Shown here piece after piece: positions 1-7,455 of a DNA stretch of 22,760 nucleotides. The stretch is from CAYSLA01 sp964431685 (GTDB lineage: Bacteria; Armatimonadota; UBA5829): the NCBI GenBank assembly GCA_964431685.1, contig CAYSLA010000045.1:1-22760 (forward strand). The letters run 5' to 3'. Position 1 is the stretch's first letter, and each line of letters starts with the position of its first letter. Under the pieces are notes generated by a model. The model had not been told where the DNA came from. It worked only from the letters and a program-made list of their open reading frames with translations, and made no database searches. Position numbers and translations under genes: made by a program.

Positions 1-46
1 ATATCGCCGAGGCTCTTGGTAGAGAGAAACTTTGTATTCGATTGTT

Positions 47-398
47 TGGTGGAGGCGGGGGGACTCGAACCCCCGTCCAAAAGAGTGTCAGCAAAAGCGT
101 CTACGAGCATATCCTGCGATTTTAGTCTCGGGCGGCGGACTCCCACAGGCGGGATTCGTTAGCCCCAGTCCGTTTGGTTGTCCTCGACAGTCGCCGGACT
201 TGAAATGTCGAGCTAGCCGGTTAAGGTTACACCCGTATCCGTTCACACCGGCTGAGAACGGGCGGATGCGCTGTCAATTAGGCAGCGAGAGCGTATTCGT
301 TATTCGCGTTTACGTTTGTTGCCGCTTTTTAACGAGGCCAACGGCGCCTCGGCTCGCAGCTTGAGCCCACCTCTCCCCTGTCGACACCACTCGCCCCC
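47..398 (-). ncRNA. ssrA: tmRNA (transfer-messenger RNA)
   Basis: Rescues ribosomes stalled on broken mRNA by acting first as an alanine tRNA and then as a short message, together with SmpB. Read on the minus strand, the 5' end GGGGGCG (392-398) pairs with CGCCTCC near the 3' end to form the acceptor stem, followed by an encoded ACCA ending at 47. The T arm GTTCGAGTCCCC lies close to the 3' end. The segment GCCGAGGCGCCGTTGGCCTCGTTAAAAAGC is split here as conserved blocks GAGGCG, GTTGGCCTCG and TAAAAAGC, which match the first-pseudoknot region of known tmRNAs. The length of 352 nt is usual for one-piece tmRNA. The tag frame is at 278-307. The two open frames that overlap this RNA are not genes. 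Identification is very secure; the pseudoknots were not folded. Confidence 0.97.
278..307 (-). other. tmRNA proteolysis-tag reading frame
   Basis: Within the tmRNA, the minus-strand codons GCG AAT AAC GAA TAC GCT CTC GCT GCC TAA encode ANNEYALAA and a stop. With the alanine carried by the tmRNA the tag would be AANNEYALAA. The C-terminal ALAA is the standard degron for ClpXP-type proteases. The resume codon is placed at GCG by comparison with the E. coli tag; this is an alignment by eye. Confidence 0.88.
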
Positions 399-428
399 AA
401 GAGGAATGTGGGAATACGCCATACTATT

Positions 429-458
429 ATTATACCCCAATTTGATAGACGCGGGCAA
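429..458 (-). promoter_or_regulatory. Sigma-70 type promoter of ssrA
   Basis: On the minus strand, TTGCCC (453-458) and TATAAT (429-434) are separated by 18 nt. Transcription would start near 422, leaving a leader of about 24 nt to be removed from the tmRNA precursor before mature position 398. The perfect -10 box and the position make this convincing. Confidence 0.75.
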
Positions 459-491
459 GGCAACTTTCTTGCAGAATAGCGCTCCAGGATG

Positions 492-520
492 TTGACATAT
501 TGTCAGTACTGGGATAAAGT
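492..520 (+). promoter_or_regulatory. Sigma-70 type promoter for the 538-1256 gene pair
   Basis: A perfect -35 TTGACA (492-497) is followed after 17 nt by TAAAGT (515-520, four of six consensus bases). The start would be near 527, giving an 11-nt leader that holds the AGGGG ribosome site before the GTG at 538. A 13-bp dyad covers most of the -35 box. Confidence 0.55.
493..505. promoter_or_regulatory. Dyad overlapping a -35 box, possible operator
   Basis: TGACA-TAT-TGTCA is a perfect inverted repeat with 5-bp arms and a 3-bp centre, lying on the -35 element of the 538 gene. Position and symmetry would suit a repressor site. A dyad this short can occur by chance. Confidence 0.3.
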
Positions 521-537
521 AGAAGTAGGGGATAACT

Positions 538-873
538 GTGGAGGACAAATCAGTGAGGCTACAGGAGTTCAGAAAGCTGATCAAGGCCGAGTTCGGCTCG
601 GACCTCCAGCACGCCACGCCGGCTAACGTGCGCGAGTTCATCGACACCGTTCAGGACGTAACCCTGCCCAACGAGATCGGCAGGCGCATCGTCCTCGACG
701 AGTCCTTCAACAGCTATGAAGAGATCATCAAGGACTTCTTCGCAAAGATGCTGGAACTCCCGCCCGAGGAGGCAATGGTAGCGTTGTACCTTCTGGCCCT
801 CGAGCTGGCTTTCTCCGGAATCGAAAGCCAGTATGCCGACCGCTTCGCCAGGCTATTCCCGGACGTCGACTAG
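538..873 (+). CDS. Small acidic helical protein of unknown function
   Basis: A 111-residue protein that I do not recognise. It starts at GTG 538 behind AGGGG (about 6 nt spacing); no in-frame ATG occurs until about residue 70, so the GTG start is likely. The sequence is rich in Glu, Asp, Leu and Phe, has no signal peptide or membrane segment, and looks mostly alpha-helical, with a hydrophobic stretch around residues 80-92 (MVALYLLALELAF). It lies 17 nt before the next gene on the same strand, so the two are probably co-transcribed from the promoter at 492-520. Codon use and GC content resemble the neighbours. The function cannot be inferred from position next to ssrA. Confidence 0.7.
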   Translation: MEDKSVRLQEFRKLIKAEFGSDLQHATPANVREFIDTVQDVTLPNEIGRRIVLDESFNSYEEIIKDFFAKMLELPPEEAMVALYLLALELAFSGIESQYADRFARLFPDVD

Positions 874-890
874 GAACGAGAAACCCTCGC

Positions 891-1256
891 ATGAACGGAC
901 TCGAAACAGCCCTTCTCATCATCGTCGGCCTGCCGGTGGCAGGACTGAGCACAGTTCTGGTCGCGTGGATACTCCGGAGCTGGTCGCTCAAGACCCGTGA
1001 ACTCAAGCTCAAAGAGCAGCAGTTCCATCTCGAAGCCAGAATCAGGCGGGAATCGGTGGACCAAAAGATGCTCGCTTCGCACGAGTCGAGGATGGCTTCT
1101 TCACAGATGGAGAAGATGGAGGCCGAGCTCATAGACATGCGCGCACAGATAAGCGACCTTACGACAAGACTTACAGCTTTCACCGGAGCTGCTTCAACTT
1201 CATCTCACGACGCTCAGACGGATTTCGAACCGGAACCTAAGAGGATGATGGAATAG
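891..1256 (+). CDS. Single-pass membrane protein with coiled coil, unknown function
   Basis: A 121-residue protein with one N-terminal transmembrane helix (about residues 6-28, ALLIIVGLPVAGLSTVLVAW). A long charged helix follows (about 33-93), with heptad-like spacing and two Met-rich stretches, then a short polar acidic tail. The order membrane anchor then cytoplasmic coiled coil recalls PspB-like or other small scaffold proteins, but I see no family signature and do not assign one. The ATG at 891 has only a weak upstream ribosome site. It follows the 538 gene by 17 nt and ends 6 nt before the stop of the convergent gene at 1263. Confidence 0.7.
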   Translation: MNGLETALLIIVGLPVAGLSTVLVAWILRSWSLKTRELKLKEQQFHLEARIRRESVDQKMLASHESRMASSQMEKMEAELIDMRAQISDLTTRLTAFTGAASTSSHDAQTDFEPEPKRMME

Positions 1257-1262
1257 CGGCCC

Positions 1263-2006
1263 TCACGGTTCTTCCCCGTACCTGGACACGAAGTATCTCT
1301 TGCTGACATACCATTCACGCATCTCGTGCCAGGTGGACAGCGTGCCTTTGGTCTTTGGGCCCGGTGGGCGAGCCTTTACGTGTCCGTCACAGTAGAGGTA
1401 GTTGTTGACCAAGCCGTGCCAGGGCTTGCCGCTATTGACGATGTGAACAACACCCTCGCTGTAGCCCTGAACTCTGCTCCAGTTCGCACAGCGGTAGATG
1501 TAGTCCAGAGAATCCCGGAATCCGCCCTCCAGGTGCATTCCCTCATACAGCAGCACGGTGCAGGCCGGCTCTTCGATATTCTCCACCCACGCTCCGCAGA
1601 GCAGAGAACAACACGTCGGGTACTCGACATCGGGAGGGCTTCGGAGGTAACTGTTCATGGAATACGTGCGAGGAGCATACAGCCCGTGCCAGTCTTTGAG
1701 TACCGGGCAACACCAGATGGACGACACTCCGCGCTGGTTGATGTAGAGTTCCAGTCCGCCGGAGCCAGTCTGCGACCAGTAACTCCGGTCACCCACGAGC
1801 CCGCCCGGAGCGGGCCAGTAGCCTTCCCAATCCTGCTCATACATTGAGAAGGCATCCCCAAACTGCCGCAGGTTTGATGCACACTGGGCACGCAGGGCCA
1901 TCAGTTTGGCCTTGCCCAGGATGGGAAACAGGATAGCCGCAAGAATGGCGATTATGGCTATCACGACCAGTAGTTCGGTCAGCGTGAAGCCTCGATTGCG
2001 CGACAT
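1263..2006 (-). CDS. Prepilin-type protein with H-X9-DG motif
   Basis: A 247-residue type II-secretion or type IV-pilin-like protein. The N-terminus MSRNRG-FTLTE is a class III prepilin signal: Gly at -1, Phe at +1, Glu at +5, then a hydrophobic helix (LLVVIAIIAILAAILFPI). It would be cut and N-methylated by a prepilin peptidase and placed in or across the inner membrane. The segment with C-A-S-N-L-R-Q-F-G after the helix and the C-terminal H-X9-DG motif (WHG, then nine residues to DGH) define the large family of such proteins in Armatimonadota and Planctomycetes. The ATG at 2006 is chosen because GGGG lies 9 nt upstream; a TTG three codons earlier is possible. The gene begins only 17 nt from the assembly gap, so its upstream context is lost. 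Confidence 0.85.
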   Translation of the reverse strand: MSRNRGFTLTELLVVIAIIAILAAILFPILGKAKLMALRAQCASNLRQFGDAFSMYEQDWEGYWPAPGGLVGDRSYWSQTGSGGLELYINQRGVSSIWCCPVLKDWHGLYAPRTYSMNSYLRSPPDVEYPTCCSLLCGAWVENIEEPACTVLLYEGMHLEGGFRDSLDYIYRCANWSRVQGYSEGVVHIVNSGKPWHGLVNNYLYCDGHVKARPPGPKTKGTLSTWHEMREWYVSKRYFVSRYGEEP

Positions 2007-2023
2007 CGCATACAACCCCGCTA

Positions 2024-2123
2024 NNNNNNNNNNNNNNNNNNNNNNNNNNNNNNNNNNNNNNNNNNNNNNNNNNNNNNNNNNNNNNNNNNNNNNNNNNNNN
2101 NNNNNNNNNNNNNNNNNNNNNNN
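2024..2123. other. Assembly gap of 100 Ns
   Basis: Exactly 100 consecutive unknown bases, the usual filler for a scaffold join of unspecified size. It removes the 3' end of the PfkB kinase gene and the region before the prepilin gene. The true distance, and any genes inside, are unknown. Confidence 0.98.
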
Positions 2124-2947
2124 GAGGCGAGAGTGCTGCCATAGACGATTGCTCTGCGTAGGTTCGCTTCGGTGAAATCATCAACGCTGGCCATATAGCC
2201 CATGCATCCGCCAGCGAAGCTGTCCCCGGCGCCTGTGGGATCAACCACTTCGGTCAATGGGTAAGAGGCAGCCGAGAAACAGTAGTCGGAATCGCAGTAC
2301 ATCAAAGACCCGTGCTCACCCTTCTTGATGATCACATATCTCGGACCAAGCTTGCGAATCTCGGTAGCCGCTTTGGTAATGTTCACCTCGCCGGTGAGCT
2401 GCCGAGCTTCAGCATCGTTTACGAACGCGATGTCTACCCTTGCGAGGACCTTCTTGAGTTCATCGGGCTTGCTGGATATCCAGAAGTTCATTGTGTCACA
2501 GGCCGTCAGTTTGGGGTTTCGCACGTGGTCGAGCACATCAAGCTGCAGCGTAGGGTCGATGTTCGCGAGAAACACGTACTTCGAGTCCTTGTAGTCCTCC
2601 GGCAAATCCGGCGCAAAACTCTGAAACACGTTCAGCTCAGTGGCGAGAGTGTTGGCCTGGTTCATGTCGCCCTCGTAGCTGCCGGCCCAGTGAAACGTCT
2701 TCCCTTCAACAATCTTTATGCCGCGGATATCCACCCCGCGACCGGCAAGAAACTCCAGGTGTTCTCTGGGAAAGTCCGCTCCGACCACCCCCACTACTCT
2801 CGCAGGAGCAAAGAAACTAGCCGCGACTGACGAGTAGACGGCCGCGCCGCCAAGCGCCCGCTCGACCCTTCCCGCGGGCGTCTCAACAGTATCCAAAGCA
2901 ACGCTGCCAACTATCAGCACGCTCTCACGAGCGTCCGGAACAACCAT
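2124..2947 (-). CDS. PfkB-family kinase, 3' end lost in gap
   Basis: The first 274 residues of a ribokinase/PfkB-fold kinase, which phosphorylates a sugar or nucleoside with ATP. The N-terminal GG motif (ALGGAAVYSS, 32-40) and the C-terminal signature DPTGAGDSFAGG (236-247, catalytic Asp about 242) are intact. About 30 residues would be missing compared with the usual length of about 300. The ATG at 2947 follows GAGAGG (2953-2958), which overlaps the stop of the upstream glycosyltransferase gene. It is probably the last known gene of the operon that also holds ahcY, so adenosine is a possible substrate, although sequence alone does not exclude a sugar. Family call secure, substrate open. Confidence 0.88.
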
Positions 2948-2956
2948 TTCTACCTC

Positions 2957-3781
2957 TCAACGATTTCTGCTTCTGCGTCCGAACAGCCGATCCCATATTA
3001 CCGCAAGCAGGAACTTCGGTAATACAGCCAGCTTGTATATCTTTCGGGGATCTTTCGCGAACCGGTACGCCCACTCCAACCCGTGTTTCTGCATACACTC
3101 AGGCGCACGCTTGATGTTGCCCGAGATCACGTCAAACGAACCGCCGACACCCATGGCAACCTGCACGCCGGTTTCGGCCAAATGACTCTTGATCCATTTT
3201 TCCTGCCGGGGTATCCCCAGCCCAACGAGCAGCGCATTCGCTCCCGAAGCCTTGATCTCCGCGGCAACTGCCTCACTCTCGTCGTCCGTAAAATACCCGT
3301 CCCGGCATCCGGCGATCCGGAGTCCCTGATAGCATTGCTGGAGATTCTGGGCGGCTTGCTGTGCCACACCGGGCTTGGCCCCCAGCAGATAGACGGTGAA
3401 GCCCTCCCGAGCGGCCATCTGGCACATCCGCTGCGCGATGTCGCATCCCGTTACCCGGCAGGGAAGCGCGTCGCCAGCAAACCGCGACCCAAGAAGAACC
3501 CCGGTTGAGTCGGGGGTCACAAGGTCCGCCTCGTTGATGATACGGCGGAACTCTTCATCTTCCTGAGCAATGGTGATGGCGTAGGAATCCGCGGTCACTA
3601 TTATGTGACCCTGACCGCTCCTCACAAAATCGAGGATCGCGGCAAGGGTGGTGTCCATATCCACCCGGTGGACTCTGCACCCGAGAATTTCCACTGAGTC
3701 CGGCAAGTTCAAGAGCGTACCAGCCTCACCAGCGCCGACTCCGTCGGCTGCCGGCCTTTGCCCCTCCATAGTCGCGTTCAT
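2957..3781 (-). CDS. WecG/TagA/CpsF-family glycosyltransferase
   Basis: A 274-residue GT26-family enzyme. Relatives add a second sugar, often N-acetylmannosamine, to undecaprenyl-diphosphate-linked N-acetylglucosamine at the inner face of the membrane, early in teichoic acid, enterobacterial common antigen or exopolysaccharide synthesis. Landmarks are VTADSYAI (62-69, normally TxN), TPDSTGV (89-95, holding the putative catalytic Asp), YLLGAKPGVA (131-140), and GLGIPRQEKW (187-196), with a basic C-terminus (FAKDPRKIYK and beyond) of the kind used to contact the membrane. The ATG at 3781 is 13 nt after the ahcY stop; an internal ATG at 3769 is an alternative. The acceptor and donor sugars cannot be read from the sequence. 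Confidence 0.9.
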   Translation of the reverse strand: MNATMEGQRPAADGVGAGEAGTLLNLPDSVEILGCRVHRVDMDTTLAAILDFVRSGQGHIIVTADSYAITIAQEDEEFRRIINEADLVTPDSTGVLLGSRFAGDALPCRVTGCDIAQRMCQMAAREGFTVYLLGAKPGVAQQAAQNLQQCYQGLRIAGCRDGYFTDDESEAVAAEIKASGANALLVGLGIPRQEKWIKSHLAETGVQVAMGVGGSFDVISGNIKRAPECMQKHGLEWAYRFAKDPRKIYKLAVLPKFLLAVIWDRLFGRRSRNR

Positions 3782-3794
3782 TCGGGTTAGTCGC

Positions 3795-5051
3795 CTAGGT
3801 GCCTTCCGTCCAGGATTCCAGATACACGCGCTGTTCTTCCGTGAGAACGTCGATTTCGATGCCCATTGCGCGCAGCTTCAGGCTGGAAATCTCCTCGTCG
3901 ATGTCCTTGGGCACACTGTAGACTTTTTTCTGCAGCTTGTCGTGGTTCTTAACCATAAACTCCGAGCACAAAGCCTGGTTCGCGAAGCTCATATCCATGA
4001 CCGACGCGGGATGTCCCTCTGCGGCGGCCAGGTTCACAAGGCGCCCCTCTCCCAACAGATAGATCCGGTGTCCGTTGGCCAGTGTAAACTCTTCGACGAA
4101 GTCGCGAATCACTCTTCGGTTCGTGGCGATGGCCTCCAGGGCCGGAATATCCAGTTCCACATTGAAATGACCGGAGTTTGCGACTATGGCGCCGTCCTTC
4201 ATAGCCTCCCAGTGCTCTTTGCGCACCACGTGGATGTCGCCGGTCACAGTGCAGAAGACATCGCCGATCTGAGCAGCCTGAGCCATAGGCATCACCTGAT
4301 AGCCATCCATAACTGCCTCAAGAGCGCGCAGCGGGTCGACTTCGGTCACTACCACTCTCGCGCCGGCGCCCTGAGCTCGCATCGCAAGACCCTTGCCACA
4401 GTATCCGTATCCGCCAATCACGAAGACCTTGCCGGCATAGAGGACATTGGTGGCTCGCAAAATGCCATCCAGCGAGCTCTGCCCGGTGCCGTAACGATTG
4501 TCGAACAGATGCTTCGTGTTGGCGTCATTCACGGCCACTATCGGGTAGGCCAGAACTCCGTCCTTCTCCATACTCCGCAGCCGGATGACACCCGTCGTGG
4601 TCTCCTCCGTGCCCCCCAGAATCGATGGGATCAGGTCGGTACGCTTCGAGTGAATTACACCCACCGTGTCAGCGCCGTCGTCCATGGTGATCGCTGGCTT
4701 GGCATCAAGAGCCGCGTTGATGTGATTGTAGTAGGTGTCGTTGTCCTCGCCTTTGATGGCAAAGGTGGCTATCCCGAAATCCTCGACCAGGGACGCAGCT
4801 ACATCATCCTGTGTGCTCAGCGGATTGGACGCGCACAGATACACCTCCGCCCCACCGGCTTTGAGCGTGCGTGCGAGGTTCGCGGTCTCAGTGGTCACGT
4901 GCAGACACGCGGCCAGCGTAATGCCCTTGAGCGGCTTCTCTTTTTCGAACCGCTCTCGAATCAACCGCAGAACAGGCATTTCCTGCTCGGCATATTCAAT
5001 ACGAAGCTTGCCTTTGCCGGCAAGCTTGATGTCTTTAACGTCGTAGTTCAT
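3795..5051 (-). CDS. ahcY: Adenosylhomocysteinase
   Basis: Splits S-adenosylhomocysteine into adenosine and homocysteine with bound NAD, relieving product inhibition of methyltransferases. The 418-residue protein has the substrate domain first (SNPLSTQDDVAA at 75-86, DDGAD at 124-128, GGTEETTTG at 146-154), the NAD-binding loop GGYGYCGKG (213-221), and the late motif NSGHFNVE. The C-terminal Lys/Tyr extension found in longer bacterial and eukaryotic enzymes is missing, as in the shorter archaeal or thermophile-type form. The ATG at 5051 is chosen because GGAGG (5057-5061) is 5 nt upstream; a TTG directly before it would be too close. It sits inside a sugar-nucleotide operon, 15 nt after the upstream gene. 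Confidence 0.97.
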   Translation of the reverse strand: MNYDVKDIKLAGKGKLRIEYAEQEMPVLRLIRERFEKEKPLKGITLAACLHVTTETANLARTLKAGGAEVYLCASNPLSTQDDVAASLVEDFGIATFAIKGEDNDTYYNHINAALDAKPAITMDDGADTVGVIHSKRTDLIPSILGGTEETTTGVIRLRSMEKDGVLAYPIVAVNDANTKHLFDNRYGTGQSSLDGILRATNVLYAGKVFVIGGYGYCGKGLAMRAQGAGARVVVTEVDPLRALEAVMDGYQVMPMAQAAQIGDVFCTVTGDIHVVRKEHWEAMKDGAIVANSGHFNVELDIPALEAIATNRRVIRDFVEEFTLANGHRIYLLGEGRLVNLAAAEGHPASVMDMSFANQALCSEFMVKNHDKLQKKVYSVPKDIDEEISSLKLRAMGIEIDVLTEEQRVYLESWTEGT

Positions 5052-5066
5052 CAATTCCTCCGATGA

Positions 5067-6122
5067 TTATGCGCCATTGGTAATGTTGCGCCGTATGGGA
5101 TCGACTATGACCCCGTCAAACACCGCTGCGTTGGATTTCACTTTGCACTGATCGCCGACCACACATCTCTGGAGCATCGTGTCCCGCATAACGCAAGCGC
5201 CTTGCCAGAGTATGCTCTCGCGTACCACGGCTCCCTGCTCCAGCACACAGTCATCGGCCAAGACCGAGTACTCCAGCAGCTTCGCCCCGCTCTCTATCCG
5301 GCAGTTGTTGCCTATGACCACCGGGTAGCCGATTTCGGCGCTGGGATCAATTTCCACATTCTCGCCCACCCACACGTACTTCCGGGCCTCATCCAGCGGG
5401 ATCCGAAGTTCAGCTCGTCCGCTCAGAGCGTCACGATGGGCTTCCTGGTACTGCTTCAAGCTCCCAACGTCCTTCCAATAACCGGATGTCAGGAATCCGT
5501 AGAATCTCGATCTCTGTTCAATCAACAAAGGCAGCAGATTGTTCCCGAAGCCATACTGCACGCCCTTGGGAATGAGTTCCAGCACCTGTCTGTCGAAAAC
5601 GTAGACGCCGGTATTTGCGGCGTTGGAAAACATCACTTCGCCTTTCGGTTTCTCCAGAAAGCGAGTGACCCGTCCGCGCTCATTGGTCAGAGCGATGCCA
5701 TACTCTGAAGGGTCGTCTACGAGCGAAAGTGCGATGGTCGCAGAAGCGCGCTTTTCCTTGTGGAACCTTATTAGACGTTTCAGGTCAATGTTGATGAGGT
5801 CGTCCCCGCCCACCACCAGCAACACGTCCTCATCGAAGAAGTCCTCGCACCTCTTGACGCTTCCGGCGTCTCCCCACAGCGCGTCTTCCGGGGAGAACTG
5901 AATGCGGACGCCCCATTTGCTTCCGTCGCCAAAGTAGTCCATTATCTGATCGCCCAGGTAATGGACATTCACCATCAGGTCCTTAAACCCGGAGGAAGCA
6001 AGGCGCTCAACGATGTGTTCCATGACGGGTCGGTTCACCACAGGCACCATCGGTTTGGGGACATTACGGGTGAGCGGGTCCAGACGCGAGCCGACGCCCG
6101 CCGCTAGAATCATTGCCTTCAA
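5067..6122 (-). CDS. NDP-sugar pyrophosphorylase with left-handed beta-helix tail
   Basis: A 351-residue nucleotidyltransferase that would join a sugar 1-phosphate to an NTP. The N-terminal Rossmann-like domain has the signature LAAGVGSRL (6-14) with KPMVPV after it, a metal-binding GGDD near residue 105, and the sugar-site block FLEKPKGE. After about residue 255 come hexapeptide repeats (AEIGYPVVIGNNCRIESGAK and on), typical of GlmU-like or mannose-1-phosphate guanylyltransferase-like proteins. The start is TTG 6122: GGAGGT (6129-6134) lies 6 nt before it, and the first ATG (6113) would cut into the signature strand. It is 19 nt after the aminotransferase stop. Glucose, mannose and GlcNAc are all possible substrates. 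Confidence 0.92.
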   Translation of the reverse strand: MKAMILAAGVGSRLDPLTRNVPKPMVPVVNRPVMEHIVERLASSGFKDLMVNVHYLGDQIMDYFGDGSKWGVRIQFSPEDALWGDAGSVKRCEDFFDEDVLLVVGGDDLINIDLKRLIRFHKEKRASATIALSLVDDPSEYGIALTNERGRVTRFLEKPKGEVMFSNAANTGVYVFDRQVLELIPKGVQYGFGNNLLPLLIEQRSRFYGFLTSGYWKDVGSLKQYQEAHRDALSGRAELRIPLDEARKYVWVGENVEIDPSAEIGYPVVIGNNCRIESGAKLLEYSVLADDCVLEQGAVVRESILWQGACVMRDTMLQRCVVGDQCKVKSNAAVFDGVIVDPIRRNITNGA

Positions 6123-6141
6123 CGGGGGACCTCCATCCCAA

Positions 6142-7254
6142 TCAGCTTTCGATCTGTTTCACGCAATCGCCCACTGCTTCCGCAACAGCCTTCACGTCAT
6201 CAGCGGACAGGTCCGGGTGAACAGGCAGACTCAGAACCTCTGCCGCTGCCCGCTCAGCTTCCGGAAAGTCACCTTGCTTGTGGCCAAGATGTGCATAGGC
6301 TCGCTGCAAGTGCAGAGGGCTGGGATAGTATACAGCCGAACCCACACCCCGCTCACCGAGCATAGCCTTGAGCTCGTCACGGCGAGGGTATCGAAGAGTG
6401 AACTGGTGATAAGTGTGGAAGTTTTCCGGCTTCGATACCGGCAGGGTCATGGGCAGACCCTCAAAAGCCCGAATATAGTACGCGGCGTTTGACCTTCTTG
6501 CTTCGTTCCATTCTTCTATCCTGCGCAGCTTCACTCGCAGTATGGCCGCCTGCAATTCATCCAGTCTGCTGCAGTAACCAACGTACTCATAGGAGTATGT
6601 TTCGTCCATGCCGTGGAAACGCAGTGACCTGGCCTTTGCGGCCACGGCCTCATCGCTGGTCAACACCATGCCTCCGTCGCCGCAGGCGCCAAGGTTCTTT
6701 GTCGGAAAGAAACTGAGCGTGGAGGCGGCACCATATGCGCCGATTCCTTTGCCGTCGTGTTTGGAGCCGATTGCCTGTGCTCCATCCGAGACTAGCACAA
6801 GCCCGCGAGATTTCGCGATCGCCTCTATGCGCGATATGTCCGCGCACTGGCCGTAAAGATGCACTGGCAAGAGAGCCTTCGTCTTCGGGGTAATCTTCTT
6901 TTCGATCTCTTCAGGACTAATGTTGAAGGTATCCGGATCTATGTCGGCAAATACAGGCTTTGCGCCAACGATGATGATCGCCTCGGTGGTGGCCACGAAT
7001 GTGTAGGGAGTGGTTATGACTTCATCGCCAGGCCCAACCCCGTTCGCCGCAAGGGCGATCACAATGGCATCGGTCCCTGAGTTCACTGCTATACCAAAGC
7101 GTGCATCACAGACGCCCGGGGCTTCAGCCTCCAGCGCCTTGACGTTGTCCCCGAGGATGAACTGGCATTTCTCGAACACCTCTTGAACGGCTGTGTCTAT
7201 TTCGTTCTTCAGCGCCAGGTACTGGGCCTTAGGATTTGCTATTGGTATGGCCAA
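6142..7254 (-). CDS. DegT/DnrJ/EryC1/StrS-family aminotransferase
   Basis: A 370-residue PLP-dependent aminotransferase of the type that converts keto-sugar nucleotides to amino-sugar nucleotides, usually with glutamate as donor. Visible motifs are NSGTDAI (58-64) for the phosphate of PLP, SDGAQAIG (156-163) for the pyridine ring, and the Schiff-base lysine K186 in SFFPTKNLGACGDGG. It probably makes an amino sugar for surface glycans. It starts at TTG 7254, supported by AAGGAG 8 nt upstream. It is the first gene of a five-gene minus-strand operon driven from the promoter at 7300-7329, with a leader of about 40 nt. Confidence 0.94.
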   Translation of the reverse strand: MAIPIANPKAQYLALKNEIDTAVQEVFEKCQFILGDNVKALEAEAPGVCDARFGIAVNSGTDAIVIALAANGVGPGDEVITTPYTFVATTEAIIIVGAKPVFADIDPDTFNISPEEIEKKITPKTKALLPVHLYGQCADISRIEAIAKSRGLVLVSDGAQAIGSKHDGKGIGAYGAASTLSFFPTKNLGACGDGGMVLTSDEAVAAKARSLRFHGMDETYSYEYVGYCSRLDELQAAILRVKLRRIEEWNEARRSNAAYYIRAFEGLPMTLPVSKPENFHTYHQFTLRYPRRDELKAMLGERGVGSAVYYPSPLHLQRAYAHLGHKQGDFPEAERAAAEVLSLPVHPDLSADDVKAVAEAVGDCVKQIES

Positions 7255-7299
7255 CTGGCTCGCTCCTTGGATTGTGCACGGACTTTATATTACGGGGAT

Positions 7300-7329
7300 A
7301 TTATGGCGGTTTGTCCATTCGCCTGTCAA
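7300..7329 (-). promoter_or_regulatory. Sigma-70 type promoter of the sugar/ahcY operon
   Basis: On the minus strand a perfect TTGACA (7324-7329) and CATAAT (7300-7305, five of six) are separated by 18 nt. The predicted start near 7293 gives about 40 nt of leader before the TTG at 7254. Confidence 0.75.
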
Positions 7330-7338
7330 ATCACCGAA

Positions 7339-7369
7339 TTGGACTCGCGCGCGTGTAATCTGTTATCAT
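7339..7369 (+). promoter_or_regulatory. Weak candidate promoter for the aldolase operon
   Basis: TTGGAC (7339-7344) and TATCAT (7364-7369) are 19 nt apart, a slightly long spacing. It lies back to back with the operon promoter on the other strand. A start near 7376 would place the hairpin at 7396-7430 in the leader. Confidence 0.35.
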
Positions 7370-7395
7370 TGGTTGGCAATTTGGACTCTTAGTAA

Positions 7396-7430
7396 CGCCG
7401 CGGGCAGGAATCCCTTCGGCGGTTTTCTTT
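7396..7430 (+). terminator. Hairpin with T tract in the leader of the aldolase gene
   Basis: CGCCG (7396-7400) pairs with CGGCG (7417-7421), with an inner GGG/CCC stem and the loop CAGGAAT (7405-7411). TTTTCTTT follows at 7423-7430. The form is that of an intrinsic terminator. No plus-strand gene ends upstream, so it would act on the leader of the 7456 gene as an attenuator. The mechanism is inference; the stem is short. Confidence 0.5.
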
Positions 7431-7455
7431 GTGAGTAAATGGAGGATGCGGCCGG

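Noticed and set aside
1..46. Possible terminator for ssrA downstream of its 3' end
   Set aside because: Only a 4-bp CTCT/AGAG stem without a T tract on the minus strand; not enough to call.
32..364. Open reading frames over the tmRNA on both strands (32-364 plus, 300-647 minus)
   Set aside because: They lie on a clear structural RNA; the conserved acceptor stem, T arm and tag frame explain the sequence.
3648..5066. 472-codon frame antisense to ahcY and tagA
   Set aside because: Its length reflects codon bias of the genes on the other strand; the opposite frames match known families throughout.
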